Shown piece by piece: positions 33,499 to 41,149 of a stretch of DNA of 64,000 bases (position 1 is its first letter; every line of letters begins with the position of its first letter). This DNA comes from Dyella_A sp035685805 (lineage in GTDB: Bacteria > Pseudomonadota > Gammaproteobacteria > Xanthomonadales > Rhodanobacteraceae). Location: NCBI RefSeq assembly GCF_035685805.1, contig NZ_DASSAB010000060.1:22146-86145 (forward strand). Reading direction: 5' to 3'. The translations under genes were made by a program, and so were the position numbers. The notes beneath the pieces were generated by a model. The model worked only from the letters and a program-made list of their open reading frames with translations, was not told where the DNA came from and searched no databases.

Positions 33499-35592
33499 AT
33501 GCAGCTTTCGACATCCATTCTGCTGCTCATTGCCCTGGCGCCACTGGCTGGTTGCCTGCTGGCGGGCTTTTTCGGCAAGTTCATCGGCCGGGCCGGCGCG
33601 CACAGCGCCACCATCGCAGGCCTGCTGGTCGCCTGCGGGCTCTCGTTCTACGTGCTTTACCAGACGACGGCCGGCGGCGCGGCCGTCTACAACCAGAACC
33701 TGTACACCTGGTTCGAGATCGGCAAGTTCAGCGCCAGCGTCGGTTTCCTGGTCGATCATCTGACCGCGATGATGATGGTGGTGGTGACGTTCGTGTCGCT
33801 GCTGGTGCACGTGTACACGATTGGCTACATGGCTGAAGACCCCGGCTATCAGCGCTTCTTCAGCTACATCTCGCTGTTCACCTTCTCGATGTTGATGCTC
33901 GTGATGAGCAACAACTTCATGCAGCTGTTCTTCGGCTGGGAAGCGGTGGGCCTAGTGTCGTATCTGCTGATCGGCTTCTGGTACAAGCGACCGACCGCCA
34001 TCTTTGCCAACCTCAAGGCGTTCCTGGTCAACCGCGTGGGCGATTTCGGCTTTCTGCTCGGCATCGCCGCGGTGCTGTATTTCCTCGGCACCATGGACTA
34101 CGCGACCGCGTTTGCCGGTGCGCCGTCACTGGTCGGGAAGACGCTGCAGATCACCCAGAACCACGCGTGGGACGCAGCCACCGTGATCTGCGTACTGTTG
34201 TTCATCGGCGCCATGGGCAAGTCGGCCCAGGTGCCGCTGCACGTGTGGCTGCCCGATTCAATGGAAGGCCCGACCCCGATTTCGGCGCTGATCCACGCCG
34301 CGACGATGGTGACGGCGGGCATCTTCATGGTGGCGCGCATGTCGCCGCTGTACGAGCTGTCCGGCTCGGCGCTGAGCTTCGTGATGGTGATCGGCGCGAC
34401 GGGTGCCCTTTTCACCGGCCTGATCGGCATCGTGCAGAACGACATCAAACGGGTCGTCGCGTACTCCACGCTGTCGCAGCTCGGCTACATGACGGTCGCG
34501 TTGGGCGTGTCGGCGTATTCCGGCGCGGTGTTCCACCTGATGACCCACGCGTTCTTCAAGGCGCTGCTGTTCCTGGGCGCCGGCTCGGTGATCATCGCCA
34601 TGCACCATGAGCAGGACATGCGCTACATGGGCGGCCTGCGCAAGTACATGCCGATCACCTGGATCACCATGTGGATCGGTTCGCTGGCGCTGTGCGGCGT
34701 GCCGTTCTTCGCCGGGTTCTATTCCAAGGACGCGATCATCGAGGCGGTGGGCGAATCGCACCGCTGGGGCTCGGGCTATGCGTATTTCTGCGTGATGGCC
34801 GGTGCTTTCGTCACCGCGCTGTACACCTTCCGCCAGATGTACCTGACCTTCCACGGCAAGGAGCGCTTCACCGTGGTGGCCGAGCACGGCCATGGGCACG
34901 ACCATCACCCGGTCGACGATCCTTCCGTGCCGCATCACGATGCGCACGGCGAGGAGCACGGCGCCACGCACGACGAGCACCATGCCGGTCATGAGCCGGG
35001 TGTGCTGCATCACGCGCCCAAGGAGTCGCCGTGGGTAGTGACGCTGCCGCTGGTGCTGCTGGCCATTCCGTCGCTGCTGGTGGGCTTCTTCACCGTCGGG
35101 CCGATGCTGTTCGGTGACTGGTTCGGTCAGGCGATCCACGTGGACGAAGCGAACAACGTGCTCGGAGAGCTAGCGCACGAATTCCACGGGGCGCTGCCGA
35201 TGGCGCTGCACGGCTTCCTGCAGATGCCGTTCTTCCTCGTGCTGGCGGCGTTCGTCATCACCACCTACATCTACCTGTTCAACCCCGCGCTGGCCGGTTC
35301 GATCAAGAAGGCGCTCAAGCCGCTGTGGGTCGTGCTCGACCGCAAGTACTGGGTCGACGACCTGTACTTCGCCCTTTTCGCCCGCGGCGGCGTCAAGCTT
35401 GGTCGGTTCTTCTGGAGGGCGGGCGACGCGGCGGTCATCGACGGCGCGCTGGTCAACGGCTCGGCCGGTTTGGTGCAGCGCATCGCCAGCGGCGCGCGCC
35501 GCCTGCAATCCGGCTACCTCTACCACTACGCCTTCGCGATGATTCTTGGCCTGATCCTGCTGCTCGGCGGATTCTGGCTGGTCGGGCAATAA
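33499..35592 (+). CDS. nuoL: NADH-quinone oxidoreductase subunit L
   Basis: The distal antiporter-like proton-pumping subunit, 697 residues and longer than E. coli NuoL (613). The core contains FFGWEAVGLVSYLLIGFWY, IGAMGKSAQVPLHVWLPDSMEGPTP, HAATMVTAGIFMVAR and VVAYSTLSQLGYM, with conserved Glu and Lys residues for proton movement. The C-terminal part includes the long lateral helix that clamps NuoM and NuoN. A striking insert at residues 462-508 holds 15 His among 43 residues (463-505), between transmembrane segments. nuoM follows after 15 bases. Confidence 0.97.
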   Translation: MQLSTSILLLIALAPLAGCLLAGFFGKFIGRAGAHSATIAGLLVACGLSFYVLYQTTAGGAAVYNQNLYTWFEIGKFSASVGFLVDHLTAMMMVVVTFVSLLVHVYTIGYMAEDPGYQRFFSYISLFTFSMLMLVMSNNFMQLFFGWEAVGLVSYLLIGFWYKRPTAIFANLKAFLVNRVGDFGFLLGIAAVLYFLGTMDYATAFAGAPSLVGKTLQITQNHAWDAATVICVLLFIGAMGKSAQVPLHVWLPDSMEGPTPISALIHAATMVTAGIFMVARMSPLYELSGSALSFVMVIGATGALFTGLIGIVQNDIKRVVAYSTLSQLGYMTVALGVSAYSGAVFHLMTHAFFKALLFLGAGSVIIAMHHEQDMRYMGGLRKYMPITWITMWIGSLALCGVPFFAGFYSKDAIIEAVGESHRWGSGYAYFCVMAGAFVTALYTFRQMYLTFHGKERFTVVAEHGHGHDHHPVDDPSVPHHDAHGEEHGATHDEHHAGHEPGVLHHAPKESPWVVTLPLVLLAIPSLLVGFFTVGPMLFGDWFGQAIHVDEANNVLGELAHEFHGALPMALHGFLQMPFFLVLAAFVITTYIYLFNPALAGSIKKALKPLWVVLDRKYWVDDLYFALFARGGVKLGRFFWRAGDAAVIDGALVNGSAGLVQRIASGARRLQSGYLYHYAFAMILGLILLLGGFWLVGQ

Positions 35593-35607
35593 AGGGAACT
35601 CAGCTCC

Positions 35608-37116
35608 ATGTTCAATCATTTGCTCAGCCTGCTGATCTGGCTCCCGGTCGTTGGCGCCGTTCCCGTGCTGCTGGCCGGCCATGGCAAGCCGAACCTTGCG
35701 CGTTGGCTCGCGTTGCTGGTGGCGGTGCTCGCGTTTGTCGTGAGCCTGTTCCTGCTGGTCCAGTACGACCCGGCCAACCGTGCCATGCAGCTGGTGGAGG
35801 ACCACCTGTGGATTGCCTCCCTCGGCGTACATTACGGCCTGGCCGTCGATGGCATCTCGGTGGCGCTGATCGTGCTCACCACGTTCGTGAGCATCCTCGT
35901 CATCGTCGGCGCCTGGGAGGTGATCCAGGACAAGCCGCACCAGTACATGGCGGCCATGCTGGTGCTCGAGGGGCTGATGATCGGCGTGTTCTGCGCCACC
36001 GACGCGCTGCTGTTCTACGTGTTCTTCGAGGCCATGCTGATCCCGATGTTCATCCTCATCGGCATCTGGGGTGGTCCGCGCCGCGTCTACGCCACGTTGA
36101 AGTTCTTCATCTACACGTTCCTCGGCTCGATCTTCATGCTGGTCGGCCTGATCTACCTGTACCTGAAGGCCGGCACGTTCGACCTGCACACGCTGGCGGC
36201 GCTGCCGCTGACGTTGAGCGAGCAGAGCTGGCTGTTCTTCGCCTTCCTGCTGGCGTTCGCGGTCAAGGTGCCGATGGTGCCGGTGCATACCTGGCTTCCC
36301 GACGCCCATGTGGAAGCGCCTACCGGCGGTTCCGTGGTGCTGGCGGCAGTCATGCTGAAGATCGGTGGCTACGGATTCCTGCGGTTCTCGTTGCCGATCG
36401 TTCCCGATGCGTCGGCGCACTTTGCCCCGCTGGTGATCGTGCTCAGCCTCGTCGCCGTGGTCTACATCGGCTACGTGGCGCTGGTGCAGGAGGACATGAA
36501 AAAGCTGGTGGCGTATTCGTCGGTGGCCCACATGGGCTTCGTCACGCTCGGCATCTTCATTGCCTTCATGCTGGTGCGCGACAGCGGCAACCTCGACATG
36601 GCCAAGCTCGGCATGCAGGGTGCGATGGTGCAGATGATTTCGCACGGCTTCGTGTCCGGCGCGATGTTCACCTGCATCGGCGTGTTGTACGACCGCATGC
36701 ATACGCGCCAGATCAAGGACTACGGCGGCGTCATCAACGTGATGCCCTGGTTCGGCTTCTTCTACGTGTTGTTCGCCATGGCCAACTCCGGCTTGCCGGG
36801 CACCAGTGGCTTCGTCGGCGAGTTCATGGTGGTGCTGGCCAGCTTCTCCGCCAACCCGTGGATCGCCTTGTTCGCCGCCTTCACGTTGATCATCGGCGCG
36901 GCCTACACGCTGTGGATGGTCAAGCGGGTGCTGTGGGGAGAGGTCACCAACCATCACGTGGCCGAAATGAAGGAGATCAACGGTCGCGAGACGTTCGTGC
37001 TGGTTGCCTTCGCCGTTGCCGTGCTTGCGCTGGGCATCTGGCCGCAGCCGCTGATCCACCTGATGGACACCTCGGTGTCGCAGCTGGTCCAGCAGCTCGC
37101 TGTTCACAAGATCTGA
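35608..37116 (+). CDS. nuoM: NADH-quinone oxidoreductase subunit M
   Basis: A 502-residue antiporter-like proton-pumping subunit with about 14 helices. The key Glu is in FYVFFEAMLIPMFILIGIWGG and the Lys in FLLAFAVKVPMVPVHTWLPDAHVEAPTGGSVVLAAVMLKIGGYG; KKLVAYSSVAHMGFV follows. The downstream gene nuoN starts 12 bases later. Nothing unusual in length or motifs. Confidence 0.98.
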   Translation: MFNHLLSLLIWLPVVGAVPVLLAGHGKPNLARWLALLVAVLAFVVSLFLLVQYDPANRAMQLVEDHLWIASLGVHYGLAVDGISVALIVLTTFVSILVIVGAWEVIQDKPHQYMAAMLVLEGLMIGVFCATDALLFYVFFEAMLIPMFILIGIWGGPRRVYATLKFFIYTFLGSIFMLVGLIYLYLKAGTFDLHTLAALPLTLSEQSWLFFAFLLAFAVKVPMVPVHTWLPDAHVEAPTGGSVVLAAVMLKIGGYGFLRFSLPIVPDASAHFAPLVIVLSLVAVVYIGYVALVQEDMKKLVAYSSVAHMGFVTLGIFIAFMLVRDSGNLDMAKLGMQGAMVQMISHGFVSGAMFTCIGVLYDRMHTRQIKDYGGVINVMPWFGFFYVLFAMANSGLPGTSGFVGEFMVVLASFSANPWIALFAAFTLIIGAAYTLWMVKRVLWGEVTNHHVAEMKEINGRETFVLVAFAVAVLALGIWPQPLIHLMDTSVSQLVQQLAVHKI

Positions 37117-37128
37117 TCGGGACCGACC

Positions 37129-38583
37129 ATGCCCTCAATGAATGACATCCTGATCCTGCTGCCGGAGTTCTACCTGGTGGCGGCCGCGTGCCTGCTGTTG
37201 CTGCTGGACGCGTTCATGAAGCCGGAGCAGCGCGGCCTGCTGCACTGGCTTTCCATCGCCGTGGTGGCGGTGGCGATTTATCTGGTGGTGGCCGGTGCGC
37301 CGCCGGTGCCGGTGAGGGCGTTCCACGGCATGTTCCTGCGTGACGGCGTCGCCACCGTGCTCAAGGTTTTCGCCTTGCTGACCACGATCCTGGTGTTCGT
37401 GTATTCCCGGCCGTATCTGCGCGACCGCAAGCTTTTCCTCGGCGAGTTCTACACGCTGATGATCTTCGCGCTGATCGGCGTGATGCTGCTGGTGTCGGCG
37501 GGCAACCTGGTCACCGTATACCTGGGGCTGGAGCTGCTTTCGCTGTCTTCCTACGCGCTGGTTGCACTCAATCGCGACGCACCGCTGCCCTCGGAGGCAG
37601 CCATGAAGTACTTCGTGCTCGGTGCACTCGCGTCCGGCATGCTGCTGTACGGCATGTCGATGGTGTACGGCGCTTCAGGCATGGGCGGTGCGGCAACGCT
37701 CGAGCTGTCGCGCTTGCAGCACGTGATGGGCTACACCACTGCGCCGACGCTGCTGCTGTTCGGGCTGGTGTTCATGGTGGTGGGCATCAGCTTCAAGCTG
37801 GGTGTCGCGCCGTTCCACATGTGGATTCCCGATGTCTACCAGGGTGCGCCGACCCCGGTTACCACGTTCATCGCCTCCGCGTCGAAGCTCGCCGCGTTCG
37901 GCATGGCCTATCGGTTGCTGGCCGGAAGCATGGGTGAAGTAGCGCACCAGTGGCAGTTGATGCTGGCGGTGCTGGCGGTGCTGTCGCTGGCGATCGGCAA
38001 CCTGGTCGCGATCGTGCAGACGAACCTCAAGCGCATGCTGGCCTATTCGACCATCTCGCACATGGGTTACCTGCTGCTCGGGCTCGCGGCAGCCAATCCC
38101 GAGGGCTATTCGGCAGCGTTGTTCTACGCCATCAGCTATGCGTTGATGAGCACGGCGTCGTTCGGCGTGATCCTGGCGCTGTCGCGGGCAGGTTTCGAGT
38201 GCGAGGAGATCGACGACCTTCGCGGCCTCAACCAGCGCTCGCCCTGGTTCGCCTTCCTCATGCTGCTGGTGATGGTGTCGCTGGCCGGCGTGCCGCCGAT
38301 GTTCGGCTTCTTCGCCAAGCTGCTGGTGTTGCAGGCGGCGATCCATGCCGGGCTGATGTGGCTGGCCATCGTCGGTGCCGTGTTCGCGATCATCGGCCTG
38401 TACTACTACCTGCGCGTGGTCAAGGTGATGTACTTCGACAAGCCGCTGGAAGGGTCGGAGCTGCGTGCACAGGCTGATGGCTCGCTGCGGATCGTGCTTT
38501 CGCTGAACGCGCTGGGTCTGCTGGCGCTGGGCCTGTACTGGGGACCGCTGATCGCGTGGTGCCGCAGCGCGTTCCCGGTCTGA
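37129..38583 (+). CDS. nuoN: NADH-quinone oxidoreductase subunit N
   Basis: A 484-residue antiporter-like subunit, the third proton pump module. Conserved sequences include YLGLELLSLSSYALVALNRD, MVVGISFKLGVAPFHMWIPDVYQGAPTPVTTFIASASK and LKRMLAYSTISHMGYLLLG. The ATG at 37129 is taken; an ATG three codons later (MNDILI) is equally plausible. It completes the 14-gene operon and is followed by the initiator tRNA promoter, with no terminator seen. Confidence 0.97.
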   Translation: MPSMNDILILLPEFYLVAAACLLLLLDAFMKPEQRGLLHWLSIAVVAVAIYLVVAGAPPVPVRAFHGMFLRDGVATVLKVFALLTTILVFVYSRPYLRDRKLFLGEFYTLMIFALIGVMLLVSAGNLVTVYLGLELLSLSSYALVALNRDAPLPSEAAMKYFVLGALASGMLLYGMSMVYGASGMGGAATLELSRLQHVMGYTTAPTLLLFGLVFMVVGISFKLGVAPFHMWIPDVYQGAPTPVTTFIASASKLAAFGMAYRLLAGSMGEVAHQWQLMLAVLAVLSLAIGNLVAIVQTNLKRMLAYSTISHMGYLLLGLAAANPEGYSAALFYAISYALMSTASFGVILALSRAGFECEEIDDLRGLNQRSPWFAFLMLLVMVSLAGVPPMFGFFAKLLVLQAAIHAGLMWLAIVGAVFAIIGLYYYLRVVKVMYFDKPLEGSELRAQADGSLRIVLSLNALGLLALGLYWGPLIAWCRSAFPV

Positions 38584-38616
38584 GGCAACTTTCTGACAGA
38601 AAAAGCGACAAGAGGC

Positions 38617-38645
38617 TTGCAAGAAATCGGCCATGTCGCTATAGT
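38617..38645 (+). promoter_or_regulatory. Sigma-70 promoter for tRNA-fMet / rimP operon
   Basis: TTGCAA (38617-38622) is separated by exactly 17 bases from TATAGT (38640-38645). The predicted start near 38652 is a few bases before the tRNA 5' end at 38659. Strong match and ideal geometry. Confidence 0.8.
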
Positions 38646-38658
38646 TTGCGGACTCTGA

Positions 38659-38735
38659 TGCGGGGTGGAGCAGTCTGGCAGCTCGTCGGGCTCATAACCC
38701 GAAGGTCGCAGGTTCGAATCCTGCCCCCGCTACCA
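38659..38735 (+). tRNA. metY: Initiator tRNA-fMet (anticodon CAT)
   Basis: A 77-nt tRNA with anticodon CAT in CTCATAA and the three G-C pairs in the anticodon stem (TCGGGCTCATAACCCGA) that direct initiator tRNA to the ribosomal P site. The acceptor stem begins T1-GCGGGG and ends CCCCGC-T72-A-CCA, so position 1:72 is unpaired (T:T), a hallmark of formylatable initiator tRNA; E. coli has C:A at that position. CCA is encoded. As in E. coli metY, it precedes rimP-nusA-infB. Confidence 0.97.
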
Positions 38736-38754
38736 GATCTTTCTTAGAACAAGA

Positions 38755-38777
38755 AAGCCTCCTCGTGAGGCTTTTTT
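38755..38777 (+). terminator. Rho-independent terminator after tRNA-fMet
   Basis: The 7-bp stem AAGCCTC (38755-38761) / GAGGCTT (38767-38773) with loop CTCGT runs into six Ts in total (38772-38777). Readthrough would supply the rimP-nusA operon, as with E. coli metY; a second T run (38894-38900) lies further on in the leader without a strong stem. Confidence 0.85.
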
Positions 38778-38934
38778 GTTGGGCGCAAGGAAGCGTCGCA
38801 TACTGGCCGGGCATCTGCCTGCAGGCCGGTAGCCCGGAAAGGCTGGATGAGCCGGCACATCGGCGTGGTAAGGGACTGGGCCGTTTCGAGCCCTTTTTTT
38901 GTTTCTGGCGATTGGAAAAACGATCCGGACCGAC

Positions 38935-39474
38935 ATGGATACGCAGGCACTGGCAAAACGCTTCACCGACGTTCTGGCCGATCTCGGGCTGGAATGCCTC
39001 GGTGTCGAGTTCACCCCGTCGCATGGGCAGAGTACGCTTCGCGTTTACCTCGACGTGCTGGACCGCTCCGGCGGCCGCGAGGTGAACGTCGACGACTGCG
39101 AGTCCGCGAGCCGCGAACTCTCGGCACTGCTGGACGTGGAAGACCCGGTTCCGGGTCATTACGTGCTGGAAGTGTCCTCGCCCGGTATCGATCGTCCGTT
39201 GTTCACCGCCGAGCAGTTCGCGCGCGTGCCGGGGCAGGAAGTGAAGATCCTGCTCAAGGCGCCCATCGAGGGTCGCCGCCGCCTGCGCGGCAAGCTGGTT
39301 CAGGTGGAGGGCGAGCGGATCGTGCTGGAAGCGGAAGGCAAGACATTCGAATTCGACCATGCGGACGTGGAAAGCGCGCGCGTGGTGCCGGACTGGGTGG
39401 CGCTCGGCTACGTGCCGCAGCCCAAGCGCGGCGGCAAGACACCGGCCAAGACGGCCCCCAAGTCATCCATCTGA
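38935..39474 (+). CDS. rimP: Ribosome maturation factor RimP
   Basis: A 179-residue protein needed for 30S subunit maturation, binding S12 and S19 regions early in assembly. The N-terminal alpha/beta domain contains GLECLGVEF and LRVYLD; the motif YVLEVSSPGIDRPLFTAEQF marks the family; the C-terminal domain is SH3-like (GKTFEFDHADVESARVVPDW). A basic tail (PKRGGKTPAKTAPKSSI) ends the protein. The start at 38935 is chosen by family length. nusA starts 41 bases later. Confidence 0.96.
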   Translation: MDTQALAKRFTDVLADLGLECLGVEFTPSHGQSTLRVYLDVLDRSGGREVNVDDCESASRELSALLDVEDPVPGHYVLEVSSPGIDRPLFTAEQFARVPGQEVKILLKAPIEGRRRLRGKLVQVEGERIVLEAEGKTFEFDHADVESARVVPDWVALGYVPQPKRGGKTPAKTAPKSSI

Positions 39475-39515
39475 AAGCGATCGGGCGTCCGCTGGACGCT
39501 AACGGAGTTGCTGCA

Positions 39516-41021
39516 ATGAGCAAAGAACTGTTGCTGGTAGTCGACGCGGTAGCCAACGAGAAAGGCGTGCCGCGCGACGTGATCTTCGAGGCAATGGAGG
39601 CCGCACTGGCCTCGGCGGCGAAGAAGCGCTACCCGGACGAGGATCCGGACATCCGCGTGGAGATCGATCGCCAGTCCGGCGAGTACGAGACCTTTCGCCG
39701 CTGGGAGATCATTGCCGACGACGGCGAGATGGAGTCGCCTTATTTCCAGGTGCGCCTGATGGATGCGCTGGACGAGCGCGAGGACGCCCAGGTCGGCGAG
39801 TACGTCGAGACCCAGATCGAGAATGCCGAGTTCGGCCGCATCGCGGCGCAGGCCGCCAAGCAGGTGATCGTGCAGCGTGTGCGCGAGGCCGAACGCCAGC
39901 AGGTGGTCGACGCGTTCCGCGATCGCATCGGCGAGCTGGTGGTGGGCATCGTCAAGCGCGTCGAGCGTGGCAACGTCTACCTCGACCTGGGCAGCAATGC
40001 CGAGGCCTTCATCCCGCGCGACAAGACGATTCCGCGCGAGTCGGCTCGCGTCGGCGACCGCGTGCGTGGCTATCTGTACGAAGTGAAGTCGGAAGTGCGT
40101 GGTCCGCAGCTGTTCGTGTCGCGCGCCGCACCCGAGTTCATGATGGAGCTGTTCAAGCTCGAGGTGCCGGAAGTCGGTCAGGGCCTGGTCGAGATCAAGG
40201 GCTGCGCCCGCGATCCGGGTGATCGCGCCAAGATCGCCGTGCTGGCCCACGACAGCCGCACCGATCCGATCGGTGCGTGCATCGGCATGCGCGGCTCGCG
40301 CGTGCAGGCGGTGTCCAACGAGCTCAATGGCGAGCGCGTGGACATCATCCTGTGGCACGAGAACCAGGCCCAGTTCGTCATCAATGCGATGGCGCCGGCC
40401 GAAGTGCAGTCGATCATCATGGATGAGGAAAAACACTCCATGGACATCGCGGTGGCCGAGGACAAGCTGTCCCAGGCGATCGGCCGCGGTGGCCAGAACG
40501 TGCGCCTCGCCAGCAAGCTCACCGGCTGGCAGCTCAACGTGATGACGCAGGACCAGGTCACCGCCAAGAGCGAGGCCGAGCAGGAGGCCGCCTTGCAGCT
40601 GTTCATGGACAAGCTGGAAGTGGATCAGGAAATTGCCGCCATCCTCGTGCAGGAGGGTTTCTCCAGCGTCGAGGAGATCGCCTACGTGCCGAGTGCCGAG
40701 CTGCTGGCGGTGGAGGGCTTCGACGAAGACATCGTCGAGGAACTGCGCGCCCGTGCCCGCGACGCGCTGCTGACCGAAGCGCTGGCAGTGGAAGAAGGCA
40801 TCGAGGAGCACCAGCCCTCGGAAGAGCTGCTGGCGATCGAAGGCATGGACGAGGCCACCGCGTACGCGCTGGCGGCCCGGGAAATCAGTACGGTGGACGA
40901 TCTGGCCGACCTCGCGGTGGACGACCTGATCGACATCGAAGGCATGGATGAAGAGCGCGCTGCCACGCTGATCATGGCTGCGCGAGCGCCGATGATCGAG
41001 CGGCTGGAGAAAGGCGGCTAA
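39516..41021 (+). CDS. nusA: Transcription termination/antitermination protein NusA
   Basis: NusA binds RNA polymerase and nascent RNA, promoting pausing, termination and, with NusB/S10, antitermination. The 501 residues comprise an N-terminal polymerase-binding domain (1-~130), S1 (GIVKRVERGNVYLDLGSNAEAFIP), KH1 and KH2 (GACIGMRGSRVQAVSNEL; QAIGRGGQNVRLASKLTGW), and two C-terminal acidic repeats (EELLAIEGMDEATAYAL and DDLIDIEGMDEERAATL), the AR1/AR2 domains of gammaproteobacteria. It sits in the usual rimP-nusA-infB order. Confidence 0.98.
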   Translation: MSKELLLVVDAVANEKGVPRDVIFEAMEAALASAAKKRYPDEDPDIRVEIDRQSGEYETFRRWEIIADDGEMESPYFQVRLMDALDEREDAQVGEYVETQIENAEFGRIAAQAAKQVIVQRVREAERQQVVDAFRDRIGELVVGIVKRVERGNVYLDLGSNAEAFIPRDKTIPRESARVGDRVRGYLYEVKSEVRGPQLFVSRAAPEFMMELFKLEVPEVGQGLVEIKGCARDPGDRAKIAVLAHDSRTDPIGACIGMRGSRVQAVSNELNGERVDIILWHENQAQFVINAMAPAEVQSIIMDEEKHSMDIAVAEDKLSQAIGRGGQNVRLASKLTGWQLNVMTQDQVTAKSEAEQEAALQLFMDKLEVDQEIAAILVQEGFSSVEEIAYVPSAELLAVEGFDEDIVEELRARARDALLTEALAVEEGIEEHQPSEELLAIEGMDEATAYALAAREISTVDDLADLAVDDLIDIEGMDEERAATLIMAARAPMIERLEKGG

Positions 41022-41149
41022 CCGCGGGCGGCAGCGCCCTGGATGGGCGCGCCGGGAGAACCCTGCGGGGCTCTCCACCAGGGACGGAGGTGGACGTGCA
41101 GGCAACGCCGCACGGACGATAAGCGCGGGAACGGCGGAGAAAGAACACG

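Noticed and set aside
39408..41105. Minus-strand open frame of about 565 codons opposite nusA
   Set aside because: His/Leu/Asp-rich shadow translation typical of the antisense of a GC-biased gene; nusA is certain.
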